From positions 8,877-72,876 of the forward strand of contig SSNU01000299.1 in assembly GCA_012064415.1 (NCBI GenBank): a DNA stretch of 64,000 nucleotides. Reading direction: 5' to 3'. The notes beneath the pieces were generated by a model that worked only from the letters and a program-made list of their open reading frames with translations, did no database searches and was not told where the DNA came from. Positions 12,619-24,985 of the stretch are shown here, one piece after another. Source of the stretch: Gyrodactylus bullatarudis. Taxonomy: Eukaryota > Platyhelminthes > Monogenea > Gyrodactylidea > Gyrodactylidae. Numbering within the stretch: the stretch's first letter is position 1; each line of letters opens with the position of its first letter. Made by a program: the position numbers and the translations under genes.

Positions 12619-13200
12619 AGTGCAATAGTGAAACACAATAGTGCGGTGCAGAACCATCTACATCAGACGGGACATTTAGCGAATGAAGGAAGTTTTTCCA
12701 TTCTCTACCAAGTCGACCAAAGCCTGTCTTGTCGTGCGAGGGAAAAGGATTTATCAAGTGCGGAAGATCATTTCATATCGAAGCTCAAACCTGACCTTTG
12801 TGTACAAAAAGTGATCGCATCGAATCTTGGTATCACAGGCAGAGATAGGTTCATCAAAGGGAAACAATTAGCAAAAATTGAGAAAATTCTCAAGCCCAAA
12901 TCCCTACCCCCACCAAAATTTAGCTCAACTCAAACCATAAGTATAAATCGAGATGAAAACCAAGAGAAGTTGGCTGTAGCCAATAATCACCATACACAAG
13001 TGCAGAGTTCAGTCACAGCAACTAGCATAGAGTTGGCAAAATGTGAAAAACCTGAGATGTCAACAGTAATTGATAATCAAATTATGAGCCAACCCGCTAT
13101 TAGCACAAGAGTAGACAACCCGTCAATTAAGAGAAATAGTGGTCAGTTGCTAATCGATGGATTCTTGAAAGGTCCTAATTTAATGAAGAGACAAAAGTAA
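12601..13200 (+). pseudogene. PLE protein C-terminal part, 5'-truncated
   Basis: Open frame of 199 residues. From residue 7 it matches the region after the GIY-YIG core: KHNSAVQNHLHQTGH with its conserved His, then FSILYQVDQSLSCRAREKDL and an acidic AEDHFISKLKPDLCVQ segment. After that comes a low-complexity linker and a C-terminal block (IKRNSGQLLIDGFL). The first six residues (MIESTN) are encoded by the upstream 172-bp repeat, so the ATG is fortuitous and the real element begins at about 12619. The reverse transcriptase and most of the nuclease are missing. It is flanked by the 172-bp direct repeats and followed by a hammerhead at 13315. Confidence 0.85.
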
Positions 13201-13314
13201 TGAGACCATGGATACAGGAAGACCTGTGCTCCCATCCACCCCTAAGGGTTTTCTTAAACCAATGGAAGAGCAGAAATAATTGCATTGTAAAAGTATATAA
13301 TTCAAGCCCGGGAT

Positions 13315-13356
13315 TAAGTCTGAAGAGACCCGGCGAAATAAAACGTTTATCACTTA
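13315..13356 (+). ncRNA. Hammerhead ribozyme in PLE 3' region
   Basis: Stem I UAAGU (13315-13319) pairs with ACUUA (13352-13356). Core CUGAAGA at 13320-13326, stem II element GACCCGGC, GAAA at 13335-13338, stem III AUAAA/UUUAU with an ACG loop, and C17 at 13351 as the predicted cleavage base. Position 7 is A. It lies 115 bases after the PLE stop codon and 55 bases before the right terminal repeat. Confidence 0.82.
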
Positions 13357-13410
13357 TCATTCGCTTGTTTTCTAATCTTCCTTATGAATCTAAATCACAA
13401 CTAAAATATT

Positions 13411-13582
13411 TTTCTATTTTCCTTTAACTTATTATTATTATTTTTGTACATGATAACTATTTTTATATGAAAATGTTGAATGTGAAGCAGAACTTATGAA
13501 TTGTTTAATAAATTTCATTTCATATACATCGTATATGGTGTAAAAGCATATCGTATACAAAATTATGATTGAATCTACCAAT
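13411..13582 (+). repeat. PLE terminal repeat, right copy (172 bp)
   Basis: Second copy of 12447-12618. Both end ATTGAATCTACCAAT; after it the two flanks differ (AGTGC against GGGAAAC). Confidence 0.8.
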
Positions 13583-16082
13583 GGGAAACAAGCACGCTGT
13601 TATCTTTGTTTGATTTTGTTAAGTTCAGTCTCAAAATTGATAATTGCGTCTTAAGACCTAAAACTTTAAACCCAAAACATTTTAAGACCTTATCATGAAA
13701 TTAAGACCGATCTAAGACTTTATAACTTTGATCTGGATATTTTAAACATTTTCTTAAACTTCGGAGCCACAGGATCCTTTTAGGACCATGATAGTTATGG
13801 GGGTATAAGTCTTTGTGTTTCGATGGGTAGTTTTGCAATTGAGTTGAGGTGAATTTTATTCTAGAGGTTTTGTTGTCAATTGATGAATTATTATGTAAAT
13901 GAAAATTTTTGACAATAGTTATAGATATGAGAGGGAGTAATACTAGAAACTGTCCTTTTTCCTCTTTATAAAAAAATGGAAAAAAAAGAATCCTCACGGG
14001 ATCAAAGAATTTAAGCATAATGTTTCACTTATGTTCTGTGTCAACTCACCTGGTCAAAAGAGACCATTCCAAGCTCTCCAATCTTCCAAGAAGCCTCACT
14101 GTTTTGATGCAAATGAAATCATTTTTCTGAATAATATCTCATCAAGTAAAGGACGATCAAGGACCAAATCATGCAGATTGAGGAATTGAATTATCGAACA
14201 TTACTTAGTTACCAATTTAATGTGAAGTGTATTCTGACTAATTTCACTTCAAGCTAAACTCTCCTACCGAGCTGTACCTTCTTTAGTCGAACAATAGATA
14301 CTGTTATTATACTATCTATCAAATGCGCTTATAGACGTTTATTTAATGAAGTAAGGGTCAGCCGTAATACAAAACTCAATTAGACAAAACGATATATTTA
14401 TCTGAAGGATTGGAGGATAATGTGAAAGCTTTAATTGTTTCAAGAATGTTAACTTTATAACAGTTTGTAGAGAATTAAAGCGATTTGAACTGGAGAATGA
14501 AGTCAATATAATATAAAATTCTCTTGTAAGTGGAAAAAGTCATTACACCATGATTTTACAAGAACATTAATTTTAAAGAATTTGCAAGAATAAAATTGGA
14601 TGAAATTAGGTTGGGCGATGGGACTGAAAACAAAAACTGATTTTATTAAAAAAGTTGAAAGAAATCGATAGTATATCAGAGAAAATAGTTTTCTGATTAA
14701 TCTAGAGATTTCTCTTAAAGTATTTGTAAATTTCTAATTTCATAAGCAAAGAATTTTTCAAATAAAAAGCTGTGAAAGTGATTGAATCCATTTTCTACCA
14801 CATCTTTTGATTTTAAATTTTTGACTTTGAAATGGTTATAGAGATTTCAAATGGAGATTATCAGACGACACAAAATGATAAATAAATGACCCATAAAATA
14901 GAAGTTTTTCTCCTGAAAAATGTTTTAATCTCTTTTCCGAAATGGGGTTCCGAGTAGTCCTGGAAAGATATAAGTCTAGAATCTCGAATATTTTTATCCA
15001 AGACTAAATGGTAACTGAATACTCTACTGTATGCCCTCGCGATTAACCTCATTTAATCTTATTTTGTGACAAAGCTAAATATATTGTTGGATAACTGAGT
15101 ATGTTGAAAGTCTGAAAGTTAGCTTATTAAGCTAAACTATTTTTAGAGTAATAAAATAATTAATAAAATTCAAAAAAAGATGTAGTTGCTCACTCCATAG
15201 TATAGGTTGTTGTCAGGCTATACATATATTTTTTCAATAAGAAATTGTTGGAAATCAAAATTGTTTAGCCTTATGGGCCATATCATATCAAAAGTCAAAA
15301 TATTGATTCTCTTGTATACTTAACGAAAAGTTTATAGTTTTATCAAGGTTTATAAATACTTTTCAGATTTCGGAGTCATAGAGAAGATGATTTTGTTTAA
15401 GACCCTTGTTTTGATAACTCACTCCAATGTTCTATTAATTTATATGAAAGTCATCAATAACCTTAACCTTGATGAACTATAAAGTAAAAATTATATTTTT
15501 ATTACCTGACTAGTAATTTTTAACAAAATAAAACACTCACTTAGTAAATCTGAATTTTTAAAAGTTTTATCATCGGATCCTTATCGGATTTTTTTGAAAT
15601 TAAAGTCAAATCCAAATGACTGAAACTCATTTCTGTTTTTCGACGATTAGTAAACCGGTTTAAAACTTACTTCTCTCTTTTTCTTAAAATAATTTTTTAT
15701 TTTAAATGTTAGAGTTTGAATTTCATAATTTGAATGTTATTTCAATGAATAACCGAATATATGTTTGTCAACTCACTCAAAAACATGCATATTCGGTCTT
15801 TCAAAATAATTTATGTACGATAAATGTTTAGTTTACTTAATCTGCCTGTAAAAAATTGAATAATGTTAATCAATTGCGGTTAAAGGAAAAAATTTATTTA
15901 TTTCATCATTTTAATTATATATATTTATTATTATTATTTTTATAATATATTTTAATACATGAATTGCATATTTTTTGAGAAATTCAAATCAAATTAAATA
16001 GAATTACTGGAGTCTACTTTGAAATTATAAAGATTTTTAGCAATATTTTCTATTTTTCGATCAATAATTAGAAAGGCGCTGC
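13583..16082. other. No gene recognised
   Basis: About 2.5 kb of AT-rich sequence. TTTATAACTTTGATCTGGAT at about 13719 recurs at about 41550, so there is a dispersed repeat. The open frames 13701-14018 and 14861-15052 have no recognisable domain. Confidence 0.45.
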
Positions 16083-16397
16083 TCACCAAATTCTTTTTCG
16101 TTTCGTAAAACTATGGAAAGGCACAAACTGAGTTGTGGTTGCTGTCTTACGATGAATCCTTGCGATTGCTCTCGGACCATCTCGAGAAATTTCAAGAAAA
16201 CTCAGCTTTACTTCAATCTCTATTTTATTAGTGAAGTTTACATTTGAATGAATCATATTCAAAATTTGGCTTATTTCACCGACATCAGCGTCTCTTTCAA
16301 CCACTAGGAATGTGTCATCAAGGTATCTTCGGTATAATCGGGAACTTCTGATCATTTTTTGCATTGGTTTTTGTTCAAAATGTGCCAGATGAAGGTC
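16083..16397 (-). pseudogene. PLE reverse transcriptase palm fragment
   Basis: Frame of 105 codons. DLHLAHFEQKPMQKM matches the PLE motif after the SP.LAdl block. RRYLDDTFLVV is the polymerase catalytic Asp pair (YxDD box; here LDD). LSFLEISRDG follows with the usual spacing. The protein would copy element RNA into DNA at the nicked target. Both sides are cut off by stops (a TGA just before the first codon), so only the central palm remains. A hammerhead ribozyme lies 45 bases upstream of it but on the opposite strand. Confidence 0.85.
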
Positions 16398-16440
16398 TCA
16401 ATAAATCAATGTAATAGTATTTATATTTATTAACCGTGGG

Positions 16441-16482
16441 AAAGTCTGATGAGACCCGGCGAAATATAACGTTTATTACTCA
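16441..16482 (+). ncRNA. Hammerhead ribozyme
   Basis: Canonical CUGAUGA (16446-16452), GACCCGGC, GAAA (16461-16464), stem III AUA/UAU around UAACGUU, U17 at 16477. Stem I is short: AGU/ACU. Stem II sequence is the same as in the copy at 13315. The cleavage base is U, likely slower than C. Confidence 0.75.
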
Positions 16483-16599
16483 AATATATGCTTATTGTTC
16501 TCTAACCGATGAGTTTAGAATCTTACAATAATATTCTTGATGATTTCAGTGAGGTGTTGGGTAATCTTAGTTTTAAGCTGAGTCACCAAAGTTATCACA

Positions 16600-16701
16600 A
16601 ATAAGGCCTTCATTTCGGACATACTCAATTTTTGTAAATTTGTACTTATATGGCATGTATCACACTGATGAGTATGCCCGAAATGAAGGTCTTATTTGTG
16701 A
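16600..16701. repeat. Inverted pair of ribozyme-bearing segments
   Basis: AAATAAGGCCTTCATTTCGG at 16600 is inverted at 16680-16699. The right arm carries an intact hammerhead; in the left arm, read on the minus strand, the catalytic box is decayed to UUGAG. Confidence 0.7.
16660..16701 (+). ncRNA. Hammerhead ribozyme, second subfamily
   Basis: Stem I UCACA (16660-16664) pairs perfectly with UGUGA (16697-16701). Core CUGAUGA at 16665-16671 and GAAA at 16680-16683. Stem III is AUGA/UUAU with a GU pair, and U17 is at 16696. Stem II is only G-C closing UAUGCC, much shorter than normal. The same UAUGCC element recurs at 20306 and 58688, so it is a family trait. Confidence 0.72.
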
Positions 16702-17041
16702 AACACTTGGTATCATCTTCTTATTTTTCACAATTCTTCATAATTCCATAAAACTCTGAAATCTAAATTTGGTTTTATACGCCTAAAATCTGGTTTACCT
16801 TTGAAATAAAACGTATATATAACGGAAATATCTAGAACTTACTCGGAATTTCTGTTTAATTTCATAAATAATTCTACAATTGCTATACTCACATGCTTTG
16901 AATGTATCTTTATGAAGTGAATCAATTATATAACAGAATGGAATGTAGCTCATTTAGTGAGAATAAGTGCCTCTCTCAAAATAAATTATTTCTAGTTTCT
17001 AATAGAAAGAAATAAAAATAAGTATTTATTTAGCTAGTTAA

Positions 17042-17723
17042 CCCTTTCAATACCAGAGGTCATATGTGACCTCTATGTTCAAACTGACTTTTTCAATGAT
17101 TTTGAACATTTTTTCATGATTATTTCTTGATAGTATATCACAATCTATCTTATTTTGCTATCATGCTATATTTTTGCTAGCCAGGCATAAGAATGCCATA
17201 GATATTTGAACTTTTACCAAAGGAAGTAGAATTCCTTAATTCATGATTCTTTTTGATGGAAATTATTAAACGTAACAATGTTCAGAGATAATAAGATTAA
17301 TTTCCGTAAAAGCTAAATAGTTTATCCAAAATAAGGTATATTTTTAATGCATGAAATCAATGAGCAGTTCCATCAATAGTCTCGTGAAAATGGGGCAATT
17401 TTCAACCCAAATTTTACCTCAGACCTTCAATATCTAGGTTATTTTGTAATAAGATCGAATGAAATTTAAAAGATATCCTTTTTGACATTAATTGAGTCTT
17501 AGAAACAATTAACTTTTAAATAAATCCCTTCATTGGCAAAGTTTCACTCTAAATTACCTGTAGATAGGATTTTCAATATAAATCAGACTCTGATGAAATT
17601 ATGTGTAAGAAAAAATTTTCATAAAATTTTGTCCTAGTAAATTTTTTTATCATCACATTTTAGGTAATTCTGTGAGAGAATTAAGCCTGAAACTTTATTC
17701 GTTCAGCTATGGTATCGAAAGGG
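17042..17723. mobile_element. piggyBac-type MITE, TTAA target (682 bp)
   Basis: Flanked by TTAA (17038-17041 and 17724-17727). Ends CCCTTTCAATACC and, inverted, CCCTTTCGATACC. The left end is followed by the palindrome GAGGTCATATGTGACCTC. No transposase inside. Confidence 0.82.
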
Positions 17724-17753
17724 TTAAATACAAATCAAATAATATTTAATATA

Positions 17754-17904
17754 CAGTTGTACCTCTAAAAAAATGTAACAAACCAATCCCTCTCACTCGA
17801 CACTTATAAATCTACTTCATAGTAGCTATACATTATTTTTCTCAACTTAAAAGAGGCAGAGAGGAGAGGGATAGGTTTGTTACATTTTTATAGAGGTACG
17901 AGTG
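17754..17904. mobile_element. pogo-type MITE (151 bp), TA target
   Basis: Ends CAGTTGTACCTCTAAAAA and, inverted, CACTCGTACCTCTATAAA, arms of about 40 bp, flanked by TA. CAGTNGTACCTC ends fit the pogo/Tigger group. Confidence 0.75.
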
Positions 17905-19318
17905 TATATTGAAAAAATTTACTTACTCTCTCATATTATTGTGACTTTGCGATAGATATTTTGTAATGATTCGTTTTAATATAATAATTATTGAAAAAAA
18001 TTTATGTTTTAAACTTTGAGTAGGTAATTATTTTTCATGATCTACTGGTGATTGGAGTATTTACTACAGCATATAAACTAACAGTTAGTGTTGAAATTTA
18101 AGAAGCATCCACCACACATGCCAAAATAATAAAAAATAGCTCAATCTATATCGTTATTAAATTATCTTCATCATGTGGTTTTCAATTCTTAAACTAATTG
18201 ACAAAACATTATTCGTTGCTGATTAATTTCTAACCAGACTTGAATTTACGTGAACCGTTTCCTTTCTTACTGTTTGATACACGCAGTGTTTTGCAATTGA
18301 AGTTTGGTTGCAATTAAATAATGATTTATGAGAAATTAGGCTTAAAGTTTAAAATTTATTTTTCAATTGTTAAGGAACACTTTGATGGGATAACAAGTTA
18401 AACTTCAAGAAAATGCTATAATAAGGAAATATATTTAAAGTTTAAAAATTGGAATTTCATTTGGGGAAAAACCAAAAATAGGATTTCGAAGAAAAAGAAA
18501 AGTTACTTTTGAGTACTTATTCAGCAAAAATTCTCAATTTTTGAAGTTAATTCTTATTCATTTAGTAAAAAACATGATAAATGTGTTTTTCAGATGTAAG
18601 AAACTTTGACAAGCATAGTCATAGCATTCATTTTAATGAGTAAAACTCACACTATATCTTCAATTCTATCAGATTTATCATTTTAATTGATTGATTGATC
18701 AACTACAAGGTAAACAATCATATTAAATTGTGAAGAAATCACTTATGTTTTTACTTAGTAACAAATGAATAATTCGAAAAGTCTGCCATGAATTATGAAC
18801 CAACCCGCAAAATATTAGAGAAGAAAAGGATTCGACACAAGAAAGCAAGAAAGCGAGAACGAAAAAAGTAGAGTGAATGAAGTAGAATGAAGGTCCAAGT
18901 CTGGAGAAGAAACATTATCAACAATTTGAAAAAGAAAAAGATGCGCTTGAAAGAAGGAAAAATCTCATTTATTCTTCCCACTAAAAATTTAATCATCAGT
19001 CATTCTCTAATGTTTTGTTGTTTTGTTAAGACATTGAATTTATCTAAGACTTTAAAAAAATTTTCAGGCCAATTGTAAAAATAGTACCCTTAGACTTTTT
19101 GTAATTTACATATATTTACAAATATTTTTATATTTACTTTTTATCTTCATCTTTTAAGCTGTAGGAAAATGATTTTAAATTGAAAAATATATAATGAATC
19201 AATTGTGCAATATAACATAGTCAACATCATAAAAAGTATGAATTAAAAAGGAACTGAGTAAAATGTCTGAATTTTTTTACTACTGAGTTATGATATTAAT
19301 ATAAGACCAATTTCCTCC
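17905..19318. other. No gene recognised
   Basis: AT-rich with a purine-rich stretch at 18820-18960. Overlapping open frames on both strands (18793-18996 and 18887-19078) carry no domain. Confidence 0.45.
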
Positions 19319-20017
19319 ATGGTGACCTGTTTGATGGCTTCTATCTTACTGATCATAAGTTTAAAATTTTTGAGATCCTCAACAAACTGCCAAATACTTG
19401 TTACTTATTTTCATTCCAAAATATCACTCTTAAGAAAAACTCTACTTAGTTTCGACCAGTCGTTTTTGAAAAATGATTTTGGAAAATTGATTTTACAATG
19501 GTGTGAGTCAAAATTTCCTATGTGTGAGCCAAGATTTCATTTTAAATCGAAGAGAATGTTCACAAACAAAACGAAAGACAGACCAAACCCATTATCAGAA
19601 TCATATGTGGTATACAAATTCAAATGCCTTTGTAATGCAGAGTAAATTGGTCATACAACAAGAAGGCTCGAAGAAAGAGTCTCAGAACACTTGTACACAG
19701 GCTCGACAGCCATAAGGCAACACGTTAGAGAATGCGAAGAAAAGGTTTCCCATGAAAATTTTGAAATCATTTACAGACAAACAGGAAACAGTATCGCAGC
19801 TTTCAAAACAGCCGAGACAATACTCATAGAGAAGAAACAACCCAGTCTATGTGTCCAAAAAAAGTTCATTCAACCTCTAGTTCATCCAAAACCCATTCTT
19901 GGGAACAAAAGGAAACCTATCGAAACAGAGAGGAGGAACATTGAACAGGTAACAATAACAACCAAACCCCCAATACAAACAAATATTACCTCCTTTTTCC
20001 AAACGAGACAATTTTAA
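19319..20017 (+). pseudogene. PLE GIY-YIG endonuclease with stop in the YIG motif
   Basis: One frame of 233 codons with a single TAA at 19643-19645. Residues about 98-107 read YVVYKFKCLCNAE; the stop then replaces the Tyr of YIG, and the frame goes on IGHTTRRLEERVSEHL. HVRECEEKVSHENFEIIYRQ and a KTAETILIEKKQPSLC block follow, closing the nuclease fold, then a basic, Thr-rich tail. The segment before the nuclease (FHFKSKRMFTNKTKDRP) is the usual PLE linker. The reverse transcriptase is missing. A decayed hammerhead follows about 280 bases after the end. Confidence 0.87.
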
Positions 20018-20298
20018 TCAATGCCATGACTCATTACTTATAAATCATACACTTTTAACCCCCCAATTCATTTTAATTGTAATCCTAATTTGGATACAAG
20101 AAATCTCAAAAGAGAACATTAAACAAAAGAGAGTAATTAATTACACACAAAAAATTGTACATTTTCACAATGCTCATGCGAGGGGACCCATATTCATATC
20201 TATTCTCATGTATACTCAGAAACTATTACTACCTATGAAAGGCTGACCAATCAAACTCTTTCTTGTAATATTGATGTATTTATATTTGGCATGTAAAG

Positions 20299-20337
20299 AC
20301 TAAGAGTATGCCCGAAATAGAGCTCAATTTCTTCATA
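20299..20337 (+). ncRNA. Decayed hammerhead ribozyme, UAUGCC subfamily
   Basis: ACUAAGAGUAUGCCCGAAAU aligns with ACUGAUGAGUAUGCCCGAAA at 16664 but the CUGAUGA box is broken, so it should not cleave. Its position after the 19.3-kb PLE frame ties this subfamily to that PLE lineage. Confidence 0.55.
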
Positions 20338-20739
20338 TTCTCAGGCATCGCCTTTCTTATAAAAAATAAGAGAACTAATTTTATCATAAAGAATGTTCGC
20401 AAAATTTGTCGTGAATTGAATCAATTTTTGAATTATGCATATTTTAATTTTTTGTTTTTGATAAAATTAGAAGATAATCCTTAAAATTGGATGTAATGAA
20501 ATATATTCGCCATCAAATAGTTCATTTATTGATGTCCTAGGGGAAACTCAAATAAAATTATTTACCTTATGAATACAGAAGAAAAAATACTTTGGAATAT
20601 TAATTAAGGGAGATTATCTTCCAACTTTATTATATAATGACATGAGAATAATTTATATCTGTGGGAAAATGTATTAAATATCCTAGATTAAAAGATTTCA
20701 AGCAAATTTTTGTGGAAAAATATAGGCACCCTTATAGAA
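20338..20739. other. No gene recognised
   Basis: AT-rich spacer between the PLE tail and a Tc1 relic. Confidence 0.5.
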
Positions 20740-21140
20740 TAGTTATCAATATTCGGTAGCACCAACATTTACGACTCTTCAATAAGCATAGTTAGTATTT
20801 TGCATCACTCTTGAGCAATTGTTTACCATTATTCGACGGCTATCTGCTCAAGTTATTTTAGAATCTTAAGGAAATTGTCTTTTTGAGATTCTCAATGATA
20901 TCAAAGTCGTGATTCATTGAACAACAATCAAGAATTATCTCGCTTTAATTTTAGCCATTCTTTCGATCATTATCTTGCTGGAAGATCAAATTCGTCTCAT
21001 CCATATGCACCCACTAACACTTCGATACATTTTGCTCCAAAATCTATTGGCAGTTCTCAATTCCAGTAATTGGAACTAATTTTCTATTGCCTGGCGCAGA
21101 AAATTATCCCCATATTATTTATAAACCCCCACCGTGCTTA
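20740..21140 (-). pseudogene. Tc1-type transposase relic, second subfamily
   Basis: Read leftward: HGGG with a stop, then IIWG (GGGSVMVWG block), FSAPGNRKLVPITGIENCQ, then LIFQQDNDRK holding the second catalytic Asp, then IIENLKK (degraded NPIENLW with the third catalytic acid) and IAQE.CKIL near the C-terminus. Several stops. QQDND differs from the QQDNAPCH of the 1.4-kb copy, so this is another Tc1 subfamily. Inactive. Confidence 0.72.
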
Positions 21141-23955
21141 TCAGTGGGTAGCGTGTACTTCTAATCACGTGCAGAATTCCTCGGTCAAATAACGTAAGCT
21201 TGGTCTACAGTACCAAAAAATTTATAAAATCATTGTGTTGAGTTTAAGGCTGATTATGGATTACTTCAACCTATTTCGAACTAACCAATTCCCTGCAACA
21301 TTCTTGAAGACTACTATTTTCGATAACTCGTCTTGTGTTTCGGCTTGTAATTTCAAATACATATTTTCCAACTTCACTTGGACATTCGATTTTGATTATG
21401 CTTGATAGATTTTAGCTATTCTAAAAATTCCACTATCGGTTTCACTTGTCAAAAAGCTTTTCAGCTACAAACAAAAAAATTTAAACTAGAGCCTATTCTT
21501 TTGAACTCTCTTATGATATTACATACAGAGCTTGATGATACGTCAAATCGCTTCAATTAATTATAGTTTTTTCAGGTCTAGTTTGTAGATTGAAATATAT
21601 CTGATAGAATAATTATGAAATATTGGGTTTACCTCAATAATTGATGACTGAAAGTAAATAATTCTATTAGAAAAACGAGTTTAATGTAAGAAACATCAAC
21701 ACGGTCTGATGAGATCCGGTGAATTAATATATCAGTAAATCATCACTTGACTTCTCATTCCATACGAAGATCCCTTCATCCTCGGGAAAAGCATATTTTG
21801 GAATACTTTCTTATACTAAAATTTTACTATCATACAATTCAAAAAAAAATAATTTTTTCTCATCATCTGGAGAAAGATATTGAGATTTTTGTAAAAATAG
21901 TGAATTTTCATCTTCATATCAACTAGCTTTATTAAATAGTAGAATTGAGGACCAAGCTGAGAAACAGGCTTAGGGGGTAGCTACCGGTTTGAATGATTTC
22001 GGAACGAGTAAAGATTCGAAGCTTTCAGTATTTGAGGAATAAAATAAAATAATTTTATTTTTATTTTATTTATACTTGATAGCTTACATGGTATTCTCGG
22101 TTCTTGATGTTAAATTAAATCACGGAGTAAATATACTCACTCTTGCATATTTGAAATACTTGCAATAAAATGCAATCAGTTTTAGGCCGTTTTTTTCATT
22201 TGACTGATTGAAACTGAAGTTTAAGAAAATATTTTTTTATTTGTGAACTGTTTTAAAATTATGAGGTTATATATAGGTATATTTTTTCATTACGTCTAGA
22301 ATAGAAAATAAATATATTTATATTATAAATCAAGAGGTTTGGAAATAATTTATCTGTAAATAGAGATTTGGATCTTTTTCCATCATGAAAAATATTTTTT
22401 ATATATCATTTGTTCTCTGTAGATAATTATGAAGTTATACATACAGCACCATATACACTCGGATACCCATATAATAACTCACCATCATGTTGAATAATGT
22501 AAATTTATCAATAAAAAGTATCCAATATAACCCACAGGTGTACAAAAATAGGACAATATCTTAAATTATTTTATGTATAGTTTAAAAAATGTACTAAAAG
22601 AAGATTAGTTAATTATAATACTCACGAATCTTCGAAATCTCTGTGATGATTTTTATTAATCAAGCTATATAATGAATTTGGAATATTAAGAAATATTTTT
22701 ATGTGCACTTTAAGTTAGTTTTAAAGATTATTTCAGAGCTATTAGAATGAATCTCGTAATATTCATTAAATATTAAAAAGTTTACCTTTGTATTTCTTCA
22801 TTTCTGAAAGAGAAAATATCCTCTATGAATTCAAGCACTTTCACTCAAAAATACATATTTACAATAGTATACTTCTAAGCTTTGGCTGGATAGACTAGCT
22901 CTTTGACTTATCTAGATATTTATCAAAATTGATCTTAGACAAGAACTTCACATTAAGAGATTTACTTGGAAATTAAATTTCGAAAAATCAATTTGCTCTC
23001 GTGTTCCACATAATTTAAATTCTAAGAAACTTGAAATTTTATTTCTAAAATCAATAATAAATAATGATCTCACATTCTTCTTGATCTTTTCAACGAATCT
23101 CTACAGCAATAACCAATTTGCTTTCAATAAAATCAACATACGAAGTATAATTGTCTCTATAAAACATGAATATTTCCAAATGATAGAAATCTCTCATATT
23201 TATTAACTAGATAATACAATGGTCAAAAAAATATGTATCCAAATAAAAATCTCTCTTTGTCATCAATAATCTTGAACTAAATAAATACAAAACCACTTGT
23301 CAAAAATGGCATATAAATCAATAGATTAATTTACAACATATTAAGGGGGACATTGTGGTAGGAAAAAATAAATTATGAAGAAATAAAGTACTTATTTCTT
23401 TATACAGACAGGCATCGCCTTTGTATTAAAAAAAGATTTGAATCATTTCCAAAGTGAAAGATGAAATTGGTAATCATCTCAAAGTCAAAAAAAGAAATAT
23501 AATAAAGAGGTTAAACATATCGCATATTCAGCATGGTTTTTTTTGTTGCACAGTTGCTAAAAAGTTAATGACAGAATTATATTTATTTATTCAAAACCAT
23601 TGATTTCATGAAAAGATTTCGTTTGAAATTTTTGTGCCTTCTTTTTTCAGTGGATTTTTAGGCGAATTCTGTCCTCATTAGTTGTTGAATTAGAGTATAA
23701 TTTAGTTTTTAAACAATCAATAAAGGGCTAAAAGTTTAATTCGCTTTGTCTGTAGCAGTGATAAAGCGAAAAATTAAAACTCACACTATATCCTCAATTT
23801 CCTTACTAAATCAGGTTGATTGAGAAAGTTTTTTTTTCATTTTCTATATTTTAAATAATTTCTAAAAATTTATTTAGTGGACGACATAAAGAAGTACATT
23901 GAACTTTCTGAAAAAAGTATTTCGAGAAAGCAAACAGCTAAATCATTCTCTTTTT
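21141..23955. other. No gene; scattered repeat relics
   Basis: Mostly AT-rich unique-looking DNA. GGTCAAAAAAATATGTATCC at about 23221 resembles the Tc1 outer end at 1242, and AAAAAGTATCC also occurs at about 22515, so an eroded Tc1 end is likely. A ribozyme relic is listed separately. Confidence 0.45.
21706..21745 (+). ncRNA. Decayed hammerhead ribozyme
   Basis: CUGAUGAGAUCCGGUGAA is intact, but the next base is U instead of A and stem III no longer pairs. Downstream sequence (AGTAAATC..CACTTG) aligns with that after the 44.9-kb ribozyme. Confidence 0.6.
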
Positions 23956-24121
23956 CACTGAGTCACCGTACAGCAGACCCTCCTTTTTCTTTTTCACATT
24001 GTGTGGATTAACACTAAAGCCCCCAATCGATGAATCTTTCTTTTTATAAAAAGCCCCATTTTTCCAATTAAACTGTATAACTCGGGTAACTTATCTTTTT
24101 TCGCTGTACGATGACTCAGTG
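23956..24121. repeat. Short-TIR MITE (166 bp)
   Basis: CACTGAGTCACCGTACAGC at the left and GCTGTACGATGACTCAGTG at the right form a 19-bp inverted repeat with one mismatch. No clear target duplication, so the superfamily is open. Confidence 0.6.
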
Positions 24122-24420
24122 AGGAATAGTATGACGTAGCTTTTTGTTTGGTCTCTAAATTGTGTGAATAATGATTTTCCAGAAAAAATGAGTTTTAAAA
24201 ATCAGAAAAGGATTTTGGAATGAAAATCACCCAGCCGACTGAACTTTAGATTCTGCAACGAATGGTGTTTATTTTATTCAGTTTAGAGCTGAAATAGTGA
24301 GCTCCGTTTTTTTAAATATACAATACTTAGAAAATCAATTTGGTGATAGACATAGATTCTTCAAATTTTCAACCCATTTGTACTTGAACTAAGAAAGATT
24401 AAAAATGTACCCAGAGTACA

Positions 24421-24985
24421 TTGAATTGGATAGATAACGCCTCGCGATGGCTCTGCTCCTCTCATTTTCTTCTACTTATATCTTTCTGTCCCAAATCTCA
24501 ATCACCAATGATATCTGAGTGTAGATTTTAACCAATGAAATTGAGAATTATTATTTTCCAATCCTGAATATGCATGAATATGCTGGTAAATTTCAAGCTC
24601 CATATTGTGAATGTAACAGCATAGTTACCACAACCTTTTAATGTTCCTCAAAAACCTTATTTATTTTTAATGCTCAATAGTGATAATGTAAAAATACAAA
24701 CTCTTATGTACACGATCCCTATTGACCGATCATATTAAAGAACCCTTATTAACCAATAAGATCAATGGAGGTTAATTTGTTTGATCACGTGGGTACAAAG
24801 TTCATATTTCCCTGTGTACACCTCGTGGAAAGTCGTCAAAACTATGAATCTCTCCTCTTCCTATCTAATGTACTTTTATTAGCCTTTTCTGATATATTGC
24901 ATTATCACACAAGTTATACAGTCCTCATCAAATACATGACTTTGCCTACTACATCATCTTCTTACATACCAACTACCACATGAAT
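24421..24985 (+). repeat. Dispersed repeat, partial relative of the 43.3-47.7 kb element
   Basis: ATTGGATAGATAACGCCTCG at about 24425 matches the outer ends of the 43331-47689 element. GGAGGTTAATTTGTTTGATC onward (24765-24900) matches 45230-45370 in inverted orientation. The 72-residue frame at 24765 resembles one at 45122-45370 (-), both starting MEVNLF.HVGT, but similarity follows the DNA and no domain is recognised. Confidence 0.55.
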
